This document shows, in pieces, positions 37,326 through 45,668 of a stretch of 55,344 bases of DNA. The stretch covers positions 1-55,344 of the forward strand of contig CAIRWM010000080.1 in the NCBI GenBank assembly GCA_903882285.1, in the 5' to 3' direction. The DNA comes from an uncultured cyanobacterium. GTDB lineage: Bacteria > Cyanobacteriota > Cyanobacteriia > PCC-6307 > Cyanobiaceae. The notes below the pieces were generated by a model that worked only from the letters and a program-made list of their open reading frames with translations, made no database searches and was not told the origin of the DNA. How positions within the stretch are numbered: position 1 is the stretch's first letter; each line of letters begins with the position of its first letter. A program made the position numbers and the translations under genes.

Positions 37326-37982
37326 ATGCATCGCCTGAAAAAATCTTCCCTGGCGATTTCCCTGGTTGGCGCAGGGGCCGCAGTAGCATTGGGATTGGCG
37401 ATGGAGTCGCCGGCCAAGGCGGCATGCATACGATCAACCGATCCTAATTTGGCGGCAGGCAGCAATTGCTCCACTTTTGACTCACTATCTCCATCATTTG
37501 CCATCGTTGCATTTCAGGATTCAAATTTTTTAGCAGCCGTAAATCTTAGACAGATAAGATTTAGAGCCGAAGGCTTCGATCTTAGTTCATATCCAATTAC
37601 TTTGTCAAATATAGCCTATTCGTTTAATGGTGGCAACACCTGGCTAACTGCAGGACTGTCATCTACGAGTTATACGTTAACGGATAATGATGATACTAAT
37701 TTTGGGCCCGACTTGCTAACAACAGACGTAACCAACATACCTGGAGGCCTTCAAAATTTTAGGTTAACTTTTGTAATTCCCGCCGGAAATCTTTCACCGC
37801 TAGGTGCAGGCATTGTCGCTCTTGTTGCTGTAAATGGTAATCCTCCTAATACTATTACTCAGCGCCAGGAGCGCATAAGCATTTTAGCCGATCCTGTTCC
37901 CGGCCCCCTTCCCATTCTTGGGGCTGGAGTTGCCTTTGGTTTTTCCCGCAGGCTGCGTCGTCGCATCCGCCAAGCGGCCTGA
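37326..37982 (+). CDS. Secreted protein with cyanobacterial PEP-CTERM-like sorting tail
   Basis: A 218-residue exported protein. A Sec signal is at residues 1-32 (basic MHRLKKSS, then LAISLVGAGAAVALGLAM, cleavage near AKA-A). The middle is rich in Ser/Asn/Thr beta-strand sequence with no Lys, and contains two Cys residues near the mature N-terminus. The tail ADPVPGPLPILGAGVAFGFS followed by RRLRRRIRQAA is a PEP-CTERM variant: Pro-Gly-Pro motif, short hydrophobic helix and Arg cluster, recognised by exosortases. Base use is unusual: I count 48 G+C in 37441-37560 (40%), far below neighbours, so it may be acquired. The next gene is HpsJ-like. Confidence 0.82.
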   Translation: MHRLKKSSLAISLVGAGAAVALGLAMESPAKAACIRSTDPNLAAGSNCSTFDSLSPSFAIVAFQDSNFLAAVNLRQIRFRAEGFDLSSYPITLSNIAYSFNGGNTWLTAGLSSTSYTLTDNDDTNFGPDLLTTDVTNIPGGLQNFRLTFVIPAGNLSPLGAGIVALVAVNGNPPNTITQRQERISILADPVPGPLPILGAGVAFGFSRRLRRRIRQAA

Positions 37983-38013
37983 AGTTTTCTAAATTTCGTT
38001 CTGAGTTTCCGAC

Positions 38014-38826
38014 TTGGTCTCCCGATTCCGCAGTGCTGAGGTCGGTTTCGCCCTTCACTGGAGTGGCGTCGCCCTGCTCGGTATCTATGTGGTCACGGTG
38101 CTGGCCACAGCCCTAACCAGCCGCTTTCTCGATCCAGCCTGGATTGAACGGGTCGCCGGCAGCCTGCGGGGTGGCGTCAGCTTTCCGCTGATCGCTCTGG
38201 CGCTGATGCTGGTCAGCGCCTATCTCCATGACCCTGATCATCCCAACACCTACCTGCCGCTGGTGAGCCGGCTGGCTTATTTCGCCGCCCTCGGTTTTTT
38301 TCTGCTGATTCCTCTGCAGACCTGGGCATCCTTCCAGTTGCTCTACAAGCTTGGCGGCCAGGAACAGGCGCAGTTGAAGGTGTTCAGCCGCGGCCTGGAG
38401 CGCATCCGCTTCTCACTTACCGAGGAGCAGCTCAGCGACGCGCTTTTTTCCATTCCCGGCGCGCCCCGTCTCACCCCCGGCACCCTCAGCGTCCCTTTCT
38501 CCCAGGCCCGCCAGGGCCTGATCGCCCAGATCGAGCCGCAGCTGCGTGAGCAGGCCGCCCAGCTCAAACAGACCGATGCCATGCGCTGGCGTGAGGCATG
38601 GCCGCGCCTGATCAAGGACGCTTTCACAGACTTGTTTGCGGCCCTTGGGTTTGCGGCGGCCGGTCGCCTTACACCCGAGCGCCCCACCCTGCTGGAGGGC
38701 CTGGTGTTTCCTGAGCTGCGTCGCCTCGGCACCCTGGATCCCCATGTGCAGGCGATGGCCGGCGAATCCGAACAGAATGAGGCCCTCGACAACGAGGCGC
38801 TCGACCAGGACATTCTCTACCCCTGA
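38014..38826 (+). CDS. HpsJ-like membrane protein (exosortase-associated family)
   Basis: A 270-residue protein with three N-terminal helices (about residues 15-34, 50-66, 85-103), then a long soluble helical region. The signature is the loop TSRFLDPAWIERVAGSLRGG, followed by FPLIALALMLVSAYL, which resembles HpsJ proteins that accompany cyanoexosortases and hormogonium polysaccharide genes. The start is uncertain: TTG at 38014 is given. It lies 31 bp after the PEP-CTERM-like gene and converges with the WecG/TagA gene. Family assignment rests on recalled sequence resemblance. Confidence 0.68.
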   Translation: MVSRFRSAEVGFALHWSGVALLGIYVVTVLATALTSRFLDPAWIERVAGSLRGGVSFPLIALALMLVSAYLHDPDHPNTYLPLVSRLAYFAALGFFLLIPLQTWASFQLLYKLGGQEQAQLKVFSRGLERIRFSLTEEQLSDALFSIPGAPRLTPGTLSVPFSQARQGLIAQIEPQLREQAAQLKQTDAMRWREAWPRLIKDAFTDLFAALGFAAAGRLTPERPTLLEGLVFPELRRLGTLDPHVQAMAGESEQNEALDNEALDQDILYP

Positions 38827-38846
38827 ACTATGCGGTACTGCGCCCT

Positions 38847-39554
38847 TCAGCCGGCGCGCATTATCGCCCAGGCGAACGCTGGCAGGGCCAGCATCCGCCG
38901 CCAACGCGAGGGCTCCTGGACCAATCGGTACAGCCATTCGATCTGCAGGGCTCCCATCCACGCGGGGGCCCTTGTTTTAGTGCCGGCCCAGACGTCGAAA
39001 CTGCCGCCGACCCCCATCCACAGGCCCGAGCGCGGGCGGGGCAGCGCCTGGATCCAGATCTCCTGGCGGGGCACCCCCAGGGCCACGAGCACCAGATCCG
39101 GCCGGCAGGCCCGCAGCTGGCGCTCCAGTTCCGGCCAGGCCGCCGCACTCTGATAGCCGTGGGCACTGAACACCACCGCCAGCTCCGGCAGGTCGCGGCG
39201 AAGACGCTGGCGCAGCTGCTCCATCACCGCCGGACTGCCGCCCACCAGGGCCACACGCCAGCCCTGGGCGGCGGCGTGCTCGAGCAGGAAGCGGGCCAGC
39301 TCGATGCCGGGGCTGCGGCGCACCCGATACCCCTGCCGGCCCAGGGCCCAGACCACGCCGGCCCCATCAGGAATCACCAGCTGAGCGCCGGCGATCGCCT
39401 CCCCCAGGCGCGGGTCGGCCAAGGCCACCATCGTCATCTCCGCATTGAGCGTGACGATCTGACCGCCGCCGCGGGCGTAGAGATCCAGGGCGGCGGCGCG
39501 CACGTCAGCGCAGACATCGATCGGCACCCCCAGCACCTGGGTGCGGACCGGCAT
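38847..39554 (-). CDS. WecG/TagA/CpsF family glycosyltransferase
   Basis: A 235-residue GT26 enzyme that adds a second sugar to a lipid-linked precursor of surface polysaccharide. Motifs: LGVPIDVCADVRAAALDLYA, IVTLNAEMTMVALADPRLGE, IPDGAGVVWALGRQGY (catalytic Asp region), VALVGGSPAVMEQL, and LVLVALGVPRQEIWI, then MGVGGSFDVWAGTKTRAP. The ATG at 39554 is used; the C-terminal IEWLYRLVQEPSRWRRM is typical. A lipid carrier enzyme of the TagO type is encoded at 21.8-22.9 kb. Confidence 0.92.
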   Translation of the reverse strand: MPVRTQVLGVPIDVCADVRAAALDLYARGGGQIVTLNAEMTMVALADPRLGEAIAGAQLVIPDGAGVVWALGRQGYRVRRSPGIELARFLLEHAAAQGWRVALVGGSPAVMEQLRQRLRRDLPELAVVFSAHGYQSAAAWPELERQLRACRPDLVLVALGVPRQEIWIQALPRPRSGLWMGVGGSFDVWAGTKTRAPAWMGALQIEWLYRLVQEPSRWRRMLALPAFAWAIMRAG

Positions 39555-39636
39555 GGTCACGATTGCTGCCATGGGAGGGGAGAGCCGCAGGAGAGAATCT
39601 ATGGCCCGGTCATGAGCCGCCAGCCCCCGGAGAACG

Positions 39637-42600
39637 ATGATGCTCACCGGTTCCGCCAGCAGCAGCCCCATCACCGACACCCCCAGCGGCAACACCCCGA
39701 GCAGCGGCGCAAGATTGGCGCTGGACGGGAGCGAACTGGAAGCCTGGCAGCTGCTGCAGCGGCTCGATCGCCAGATCGACCAGGTGGTGATCGCCCGCCA
39801 GCACCCGATCACCGGGCTGCTGCCCGCCAGCACCGCCAACACCGTCCACGGCAACTACGGCGACGCCTGGGTGCGCGACTGCGTGTATTCGATCCAGTGC
39901 GTCTGGGGCCTGGCCATCGCCCATCGGCGCCTGCGCGGCCCCTGCCGGCGGGCCTTCGAGCTGGAGCAGCGGGTGCTGCAGCTGATGCGCGGCCTGATGA
40001 CCGCGATGCTGCGCCAGGCCGCCAAGGTGGAGCGCTTCAAGACCAGCCTCGATCCACTCGACGCGATCCACGCCAAGTTCGACACCGACAGCGGCCTGCC
40101 GGTGGTGGCCGATGACGGCTGGGGCCACCTGCAGCTCGATGCCACGGGCCTGTTCCTGCTGCAGCTGGCCCAGCTCACCCGCGCCGGCCTGGTGGTCGTG
40201 CAGACGAGCCACGAGCGCGACTTCGTCCAGAACCTGGCCTACTACGTGGCCCGGGCCTACCGGGTGGCCGACTACGGCATCTGGGAGCGCGGCGACAAAG
40301 GCAACCACGGGTTGCCTGAGCGCAACGCCAGCTCGATCGGCCTGGTGAAGGCGGCCCTGGAGACCCTCGACGGCCTCGACCTCTTCGGCCCCCACGGCGA
40401 CGGCAGCGGCTGCCTGACCATTCCCCACGACGCCATCGTGCGGCTGCGCCGGGCACTGCGCAGCCTGCTGCCGCGCGAATCGGCCAGCAAGGAGGTCGAC
40501 AGCGCCTGCCTGTCGGTGATCGGCTACCCCGCCTGGGCCGTCGAAGACCCGGCCCTGGTGGCCCGCACCCGCGCCACGATCCGCAGCGAGCTGGGTGGTC
40601 CCTACGGCTACAAGCGCTTCCGGCGCGACGGCCACCAGACGGTGGTGGAGGACGTGAGCCGCCTCCACTACGAGCGCGAGGAACTGGCCGCCTTCGAGCA
40701 CCTCGAGTGCGAGTGGCCCCTGTTCCTTGCCTACGAACTGATCACCGCCTGCTGCGAGGAGCGCTGGGACGAGGCCCGACACTGGCGCCAGCGGCTCCAG
40801 GAACTGAGCGTGACCGTGGATGGCGCCGAGCTGCTGCCGGAGCTGTACCTGGTGCCACCGGAGGCGATCGAAGCTGAGCGCCGCCAACCCGGCAGCCAGC
40901 GGCGGGTGCCCAACGAGAACGTGCCGCTGCTCTGGACCCAGAGCCTCACCTGGCTTTCGGACCTGATGCTGCACGGGCTGGTCCATCCCGACGACCTCGA
41001 TCCCTCGCAGCGCCGCCGCCCCGCCCTGTTGGGCGCCGATGAGGTGCTGGTGGCCCTGGTGCCCGCCGAGGAGGGCGTCGCGGTGGCGCTGCGGGCCGCG
41101 GGCCTGCCGGTGAGCGCCACCCCCAGCGCCGAAGCGCGGCCGCTGCGGGTCGCCTCCTCGAGCGAGCTGGCCCAGCGCATGGTGGCCGTGGGCGCGAATC
41201 CGAAGCTCGGGCTCTCCGGCCACCCCCGGGTGCGCATGGAGACGATGGCCACGGCGCGGCTCTACCGCCACGCCGACGAACTGATCGCCTTCCTGCCGGC
41301 GCTGCTCGAAGACCAGACGTTCTACCTGGCCGACGACCCGTGCCAGCTGGTTGACACCGTTGCCGCCGAGCTGCGACTGCTTCAGCGCCACTGGCGCGGT
41401 CCCGGAGCCCCGTTGTTGCTGATCCCGGTGGCAGCCGGCCCCTTCCGCCGCGATCCCGAGGCCTTCCTTGAGCTGGGCCGCCAGCTGCGGCAGGGCCGGC
41501 TTGAGGGCGTGGCCGTGCAGCTCGCCCCCCTGGAGGAGCTCGTGGGCCAGGCCAGCCTGGTGGAGCTCCCCCCACAGGCGATCGCCGCCTGCCAGCTCTG
41601 GCCCACGGGGCACACCCTGCTGCCGGCAAGCACCAGCCAGCAACCGCTCACCGCCCGGCAGGAACAGGAGCTCGAGGAAACCACCGTGGCGCAGCTGGTG
41701 GAGCGGCTCTGGCACAGCCACTCCCTGCCGGAGCAGGCGGAACTGCTGGAGCTGCTCGGACGCCGCCTTGGACCGAACGCCCGGCTGCAGGGGCCCCAGG
41801 GCGCCACCGGGGTGACCCTGATGGTGCTGCTGGAGGAGGTCTATCGCCGCGGGCTGGTCGAGGCCGACTGGAACGTGGTGCGGCGGGCCGCCGGGGCGAT
41901 GGGCCTGGTGCACCCCCAGCTTGAGGACGCCCTGACCGACCTGCTGGTGCGCCAGAAGCAGCTAGTAGTGGGACGGAACTACACCAACGACGCCCTGATC
42001 ACCGAGCCGATGGGCAGCCGCACCATCGCCGCCCGAATTCGTCGTTTCGGCGGCGAGGATGGGCGCGAGTGGATGCTGCAGCAGGAGCTGCTGCTCGCCC
42101 TCGACGGCCTGGCGCGACTCGAACCCGACCTGCTCAGCGGCAGCCTCACCCTGCAGCTGGGCCAGCTGCTGCTACTGCTCACCAGCGAGCTGGCCGCCGA
42201 GGGCAACCTCAGCTCCGGCGATGCCTTCGAGGCCCTCTGCGGCCTGCCCCCCCACCAGATCCGCAGGCGGCTGCGGGCTGTGCTGGCCGATGTGGAGCAC
42301 GCCCGGGCGGCGTTGCAGCGCAAGGAGCAGCTGCACCTGCGCGGCCGGGTGCGCTGGGAGGCCCCCACCCCCCTGGCCGAACTTCCCCGGGGCGGCGGCT
42401 GGCTGCAGCACCGCCTGCGGCTCGGCGCCCTGCAGCGGGTACCGCGCGACTTCTACGCCGGCATCTGGGATCTGCTGCACCACTGCCGCGGCATCGTGAT
42501 CGGCGACAAGCTGGAGCGGCGCAACCGGTTGGAGAGCGCGCCGCTGCTGAGTGAGAAGACTCCGGGCGAGCGCAACTTCGCCTCCCTGGTGGAGCAGTTG

Positions 42601-42891
42601 CTCGGCAAGATCGAGGCGGCCGAGTACCGGCAGCTCTGCACCGAAACGCTGCTGACCCTGATCGCCTTCGTGGACGCCAACCCTCAGGTGCAGTTCGACG
42701 ACGACCTGGCCCTCGACGTAGTGATCGGCCACGCCGTGCGCGTGGGCTGGCAGCAGGCCCACCCCGAGGTCAGCGAGGCCGACTACGGCCGCTACAAAGG
42801 CGACGCCTGGGATCGCTTCTACCGCTCCTCGCCAGCCGACTGCCGCTGCTGGCAGCTGCTTGCCCTGCAGCAGCTCACCGAGGTGAGCTGA
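39637..42891 (+). CDS. GH15/phosphorylase-kinase alpha/beta-subunit-like protein
   Basis: A 1084-residue protein homologous along its length to eukaryotic phosphorylase kinase alpha/beta subunits, which derive from GH15 glucoamylases. The N-terminal (alpha/alpha) barrel contains HPITGLLPASTANTVHG and DAWVRDCVYSIQCVWGLAIA. The middle has SRLHYEREELAAFEHLECEW and VPNENVPLLWTQSLTWLSDL. The C-terminal part holds RVPRDFYAGIWDLLHHC and EKTPGERNFASLVEQLL, then EAAEYRQLCTETLLTLIAF, all strongly like the PhK C-terminal region. Whether it hydrolyses glucan or only binds it is unknown. Cytoplasmic. Confidence 0.88.
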   Translation: MMLTGSASSSPITDTPSGNTPSSGARLALDGSELEAWQLLQRLDRQIDQVVIARQHPITGLLPASTANTVHGNYGDAWVRDCVYSIQCVWGLAIAHRRLRGPCRRAFELEQRVLQLMRGLMTAMLRQAAKVERFKTSLDPLDAIHAKFDTDSGLPVVADDGWGHLQLDATGLFLLQLAQLTRAGLVVVQTSHERDFVQNLAYYVARAYRVADYGIWERGDKGNHGLPERNASSIGLVKAALETLDGLDLFGPHGDGSGCLTIPHDAIVRLRRALRSLLPRESASKEVDSACLSVIGYPAWAVEDPALVARTRATIRSELGGPYGYKRFRRDGHQTVVEDVSRLHYEREELAAFEHLECEWPLFLAYELITACCEERWDEARHWRQRLQELSVTVDGAELLPELYLVPPEAIEAERRQPGSQRRVPNENVPLLWTQSLTWLSDLMLHGLVHPDDLDPSQRRRPALLGADEVLVALVPAEEGVAVALRAAGLPVSATPSAEARPLRVASSSELAQRMVAVGANPKLGLSGHPRVRMETMATARLYRHADELIAFLPALLEDQTFYLADDPCQLVDTVAAELRLLQRHWRGPGAPLLLIPVAAGPFRRDPEAFLELGRQLRQGRLEGVAVQLAPLEELVGQASLVELPPQAIAACQLWPTGHTLLPASTSQQPLTARQEQELEETTVAQLVERLWHSHSLPEQAELLELLGRRLGPNARLQGPQGATGVTLMVLLEEVYRRGLVEADWNVVRRAAGAMGLVHPQLEDALTDLLVRQKQLVVGRNYTNDALITEPMGSRTIAARIRRFGGEDGREWMLQQELLLALDGLARLEPDLLSGSLTLQLGQLLLLLTSELAAEGNLSSGDAFEALCGLPPHQIRRRLRAVLADVEHARAALQRKEQLHLRGRVRWEAPTPLAELPRGGGWLQHRLRLGALQRVPRDFYAGIWDLLHHCRGIVIGDKLERRNRLESAPLLSEKTPGERNFASLVEQLLGKIEAAEYRQLCTETLLTLIAFVDANPQVQFDDDLALDVVIGHAVRVGWQQAHPEVSEADYGRYKGDAWDRFYRSSPADCRCWQLLALQQLTEVS

Positions 42892-42893
42892 GC

Positions 42894-43886
42894 TCAGATC
42901 GGAGCTTCGAGCGTCATGCAGAGGTTGGGCTGCTCGACGCACTGCTCGATCAGGTCGGCCAGCAGCAGGGCCCGCGAGGCCTGCAGGCCATCGACCGCCG
43001 GTGTCTCATCGCCGCGCACGCACTGCAGGAAGTGCTCCAGCTCGGCGTATAAAGGTTCGATCGAGGTGGTGCTCACCTCCTCGATGAAGCCGTCGTTGCG
43101 ATAGACGAGCTCTCCATGGTCGGCGCTCACCGAGCCGTGGGAGCGGCGGTGAATGCGCAGGTTGTGCTTGAGGAAGTCGGTCTCCATCAGGCTGTTGCGG
43201 CAGTGGGTGTACAACCGCCGCACCTTGCGATGGGCCATCTTGCTGGCCGTCAGGCTGGCCACCACTCCGTTGGCAAAGGCCAGGGTGGCGTTGACGTAGT
43301 CGATCGGGCCATCGCCGCTGCGGCCACCGGCGGCGGCCAGGCGCACCACCGGGGCAGCGGCCAGTTCAAGCACCAGGTCGATGTCGTGGATCATCAGATC
43401 CAGCACCACCGACACGTCGTTGGCGCGATCGGGGTTAGGGCTGTGACGCCGGGCCTCCAGCACGACGATCTCCTCGCCCACCACCACCTTCAGCAGCTCG
43501 CGGAACGCCGGGTTGAAGCGCTCGATATGGCCCACCTGCAACAACGTACCGGCCTGCTCGGCCGCCTGGATCAGCTCGGTCGCCTCCTCCTGAGTGGCAG
43601 CGATCGGCTTCTCGATCAGCACGTGGATGCCGGCCTGCAGGCAGGCCATGCCGACCCGGTGGTGCAGCAGGGTGGGAACGGCGATGCAGACAGCCTCCAC
43701 CTCGGCGAACATCTCGCGGTAGTCGGCGAACCAGCGGCAGTTGAACTGCTCGACGGCCAGGCGGCCCCGCTCCTCATTGAGGTCGGCCACCCCCACCAGC
43801 TCGGCATCCCGCAGCAGGCTCAGCACACGGGCGTGATGCCAGCCCATGTTGCCGATGCCGATGACCCCGACACGCACAGGGTTCAT
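42894..43886 (-). CDS. Gfo/Idh/MocA family oxidoreductase
   Basis: A 330-residue NAD(P)-dependent dehydrogenase. Rossmann motif VGVIGIGNMGWHHARVLSLL at the N-terminus, LIEKPIAAT with the catalytic Lys, HIERFNPAFRELL, then LDLMIHDIDLVLELA, the substrate-binding His-Asp. The set resembles UDP-N-acetylglucosamine 3-dehydrogenase-like members, but substrate is not proven. It converges with the PhK-like gene (2-bp gap) and lies 25 bp after the CNNM/CBS gene on the same strand. Confidence 0.9.
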   Translation of the reverse strand: MNPVRVGVIGIGNMGWHHARVLSLLRDAELVGVADLNEERGRLAVEQFNCRWFADYREMFAEVEAVCIAVPTLLHHRVGMACLQAGIHVLIEKPIAATQEEATELIQAAEQAGTLLQVGHIERFNPAFRELLKVVVGEEIVVLEARRHSPNPDRANDVSVVLDLMIHDIDLVLELAAAPVVRLAAAGGRSGDGPIDYVNATLAFANGVVASLTASKMAHRKVRRLYTHCRNSLMETDFLKHNLRIHRRSHGSVSADHGELVYRNDGFIEEVSTTSIEPLYAELEHFLQCVRGDETPAVDGLQASRALLLADLIEQCVEQPNLCMTLEAPI

Positions 43887-43911
43887 GGCGAGGGCAACGC
43901 AGATGGGCGCA

Positions 43912-45222
43912 TTATCGACGATCGGCTTCCAAAGCAGCGGCCCCATCCCCCCCATCGGGACCGTTCGCCACGATTCGCACCCGCTCAATGCGGGGCCCAT
44001 CCATGGTGAGCACGCTGAAACGCCAGCCTTTCCAGCGCAGCCCTTCCCCAGAGCTGGGGATGTGCTGCAGCCGCTCCAGCAGGAAGCCCGCCAGGGTGTG
44101 GTGTCCCTCGGCCTCCGGCAGGCGCAGACCGAGCTGGCGATTGAGCTCGAAGATCTCGAGATCACCCGCCACCGACCAGCCCCCCTCCACCAGGGGATGC
44201 AGATCGGCGGCCGCATCAAGCGGATCGTCGTCCTCGCCGACGATCTCGCCGGTGAGGTCGGCCACGGTGACCAGCCCTTCGGTGCCGCCATGCTCATCGA
44301 CCACCACCAGCAGCGGCTGGCCGCTGCGGATCAGCGGCAGCAGGTCTGCGAGGGAGGCGCTCTCCTGCACCTTGGCCACCGGCACCACGAAGGGGGCCAG
44401 GGGGGTTTCGGGCCGCAGCTGACCCCGGGCGATCGGCTCGGCCAGCCGGCGCAGGTCGAGCAGGCCGCGCACGTCGTCGAGGGACTCGCCGATCACCGGG
44501 AAGCGGGCATGCTGGCTGGCGTGCACCGCCTCCATCATCTCGGCGAAACTCACCGCCAGCGGCAGCGTCACCATGCGGGAGCGGGGCACCATCACCTCGC
44601 GTACCAGGGTGTCACGCAGGGAGAAGACCCCCTCGAGGATGCTGCGCTCATCGGGCATCAGCCCGGTGACACCGCCGCTTTCGATCAGGGTTTCGAGCTC
44701 CCCGGCCGATAGCACCGGCACCAGTTCGTCCCAGTTGCGCGGCAGGCCCAGCAGCCGCAGCAACACGCCGCTGAGTCGCTCGAGCAGCAGCAGCAGCGGC
44801 GCCAGGGTGCGGGTGAGCGACTCGAGCAGCGGCGCCAGCTGCAGCGCCGAAGCCTCGGGGCGGTGCAGCACCCAGGCCTTGGGCAGCAGGCCGCCGATCA
44901 GGGTGGCCAGCAGAACCAGCGCCAGGAACACCAGGCCATCAACCCAGCCCTGGGAGAGGCTGCCGCCGAACCAGCGGGCCACCTCGACGGCCAGACCACG
45001 GCCGGTCCAGCCCACGGCCAGCAGCGCCAGCACGGCCCCCAGCTGGGTGGCCACCAGCACGCGGCGCAGCCGCTGCTGCAGCCGCGCCACGGAGCTGGCC
45101 CCCGGTTCGTCAGCCTCCTGGAGCTGTTGCACGCGGCTGGGCCGCAGGCGGATCACGGCGAACTCTCCGGCGGCGAAGAAGGCCATCAGGGCCAGCAACG
45201 TGGCCAGCGCCAGGAAACGCAT
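43912..45222 (-). CDS. CNNM/CorC (HlyC) family membrane protein with CBS pair
   Basis: A 436-residue protein of the hemolysin-C-like/CorC family, probably a Mg2+ or cation transporter. N-terminal CNNM domain with about four helices (MRFLALATLLALMAFFAAGE, QGWVDGLVFLALVLLATLIG). A CBS pair spans about residues 205-325 (VFSLRDTLVREVMVPRSRM, LLVVVDEHGGTEGLVTVADL). The C-terminal CorC_HlyC domain includes LNRQLGLRLPEAEGHHTLAG. The gene likely forms an operon with the oxidoreductase. Confidence 0.92.
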   Translation of the reverse strand: MRFLALATLLALMAFFAAGEFAVIRLRPSRVQQLQEADEPGASSVARLQQRLRRVLVATQLGAVLALLAVGWTGRGLAVEVARWFGGSLSQGWVDGLVFLALVLLATLIGGLLPKAWVLHRPEASALQLAPLLESLTRTLAPLLLLLERLSGVLLRLLGLPRNWDELVPVLSAGELETLIESGGVTGLMPDERSILEGVFSLRDTLVREVMVPRSRMVTLPLAVSFAEMMEAVHASQHARFPVIGESLDDVRGLLDLRRLAEPIARGQLRPETPLAPFVVPVAKVQESASLADLLPLIRSGQPLLVVVDEHGGTEGLVTVADLTGEIVGEDDDPLDAAADLHPLVEGGWSVAGDLEIFELNRQLGLRLPEAEGHHTLAGFLLERLQHIPSSGEGLRWKGWRFSVLTMDGPRIERVRIVANGPDGGDGAAALEADRR

Positions 45223-45377
45223 CGAACCGCCAGGGGGTCAGGTCACGATAGGAAGACGCTCCAGAGCCGACCGCCCTTTGCCGGCCTGGGGATCGTGGAA
45301 CCGCTCGACCTGGGGCCCGGGAGAGCGTTCACTTCAGGGCAGCCGGGCGGGAAGGCGCCATAGCCCGGGGGCTTCAC

Positions 45378-45632
45378 ATGCCGTTACAACTTATGAATTA
45401 TTTGCCAATCCTCGTGGCTCAACCTTCTCCACGTTTCGGCTTTGTCGCGTACGCCGAGACCTGGAACGGTCGCCTGGCCATGCTCGGCTTCGTGATCGGC
45501 TTAGCCAGTCAAAGCCCCCGGCTCTCCCGGGGGGTTTTTGATGACCACGACTTGGCGTTGGCGAATGGGGGTCCCGGGGATCGAACCCGGCTTAGGCGAA
45601 TTATGAGTTCGCTGCATTCACCAGATTGCTAG
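45378..45632 (+). CDS. High-light-inducible (HLIP/SCP) protein gene with damaged 3' end
   Basis: An HLIP-type chlorophyll-binding protein in its N-terminal part: RFGFVAYAETWNGRLAMLGF then VIGL, with the ExxNGR chlorophyll-binding motif. In normal HLIPs a short tail like TELLTGQ follows. Here the frame instead reads ASQSPRLSRG through a rho-independent terminator (45515-45539) and ends inside tRNA-Met on the other strand. So the 84-residue prediction has lost the family C-terminus. In the +1 frame a TAG occurs right after GGC-T. The true start may be the second Met at 45393. Confidence 0.7.
   Translation: MPLQLMNYLPILVAQPSPRFGFVAYAETWNGRLAMLGFVIGLASQSPRLSRGVFDDHDLALANGGPGDRTRLRRIMSSLHSPDC
45515..45539 (+). 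terminator. Rho-independent terminator inside the HLIP reading frame
   Basis: CCCCCGG and CCGGGGG arms with loop CTCTC, then five T residues. It should end the HLIP transcript about 20 nt after the last recognisable HLIP codon. This supports a real gene end near 45510 and a lost stop codon. Confidence 0.85.
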
Positions 45633-45638
45633 ACCCCC
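45566..45638 (-). tRNA. tRNA-Met (anticodon CAT)
   Basis: A 73-nt cloverleaf. Acceptor arms GGGGGTC/GACCCCC, discriminator A, anticodon stem GCGAA/TTCGC around CTCATAA giving CAT, T arm CCGGG/CCCGG with TTCGATC. The anticodon stem lacks the three G-C pairs of initiators, so this is elongator Met. A lysidine-modified Ile tRNA is the alternative for CAT. CCA is not encoded. Confidence 0.88.
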
Positions 45639-45668
45639 ATGGACCGGCCGACCAAGGCCGATCCTGAA

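Noticed and set aside
39610-41913. A 767-codon frame on the minus strand opposite the PhK-like gene
   Set aside because: Composition is Gln/His/Gly-rich antisense shadow; the plus strand carries recognisable PhK motifs throughout.
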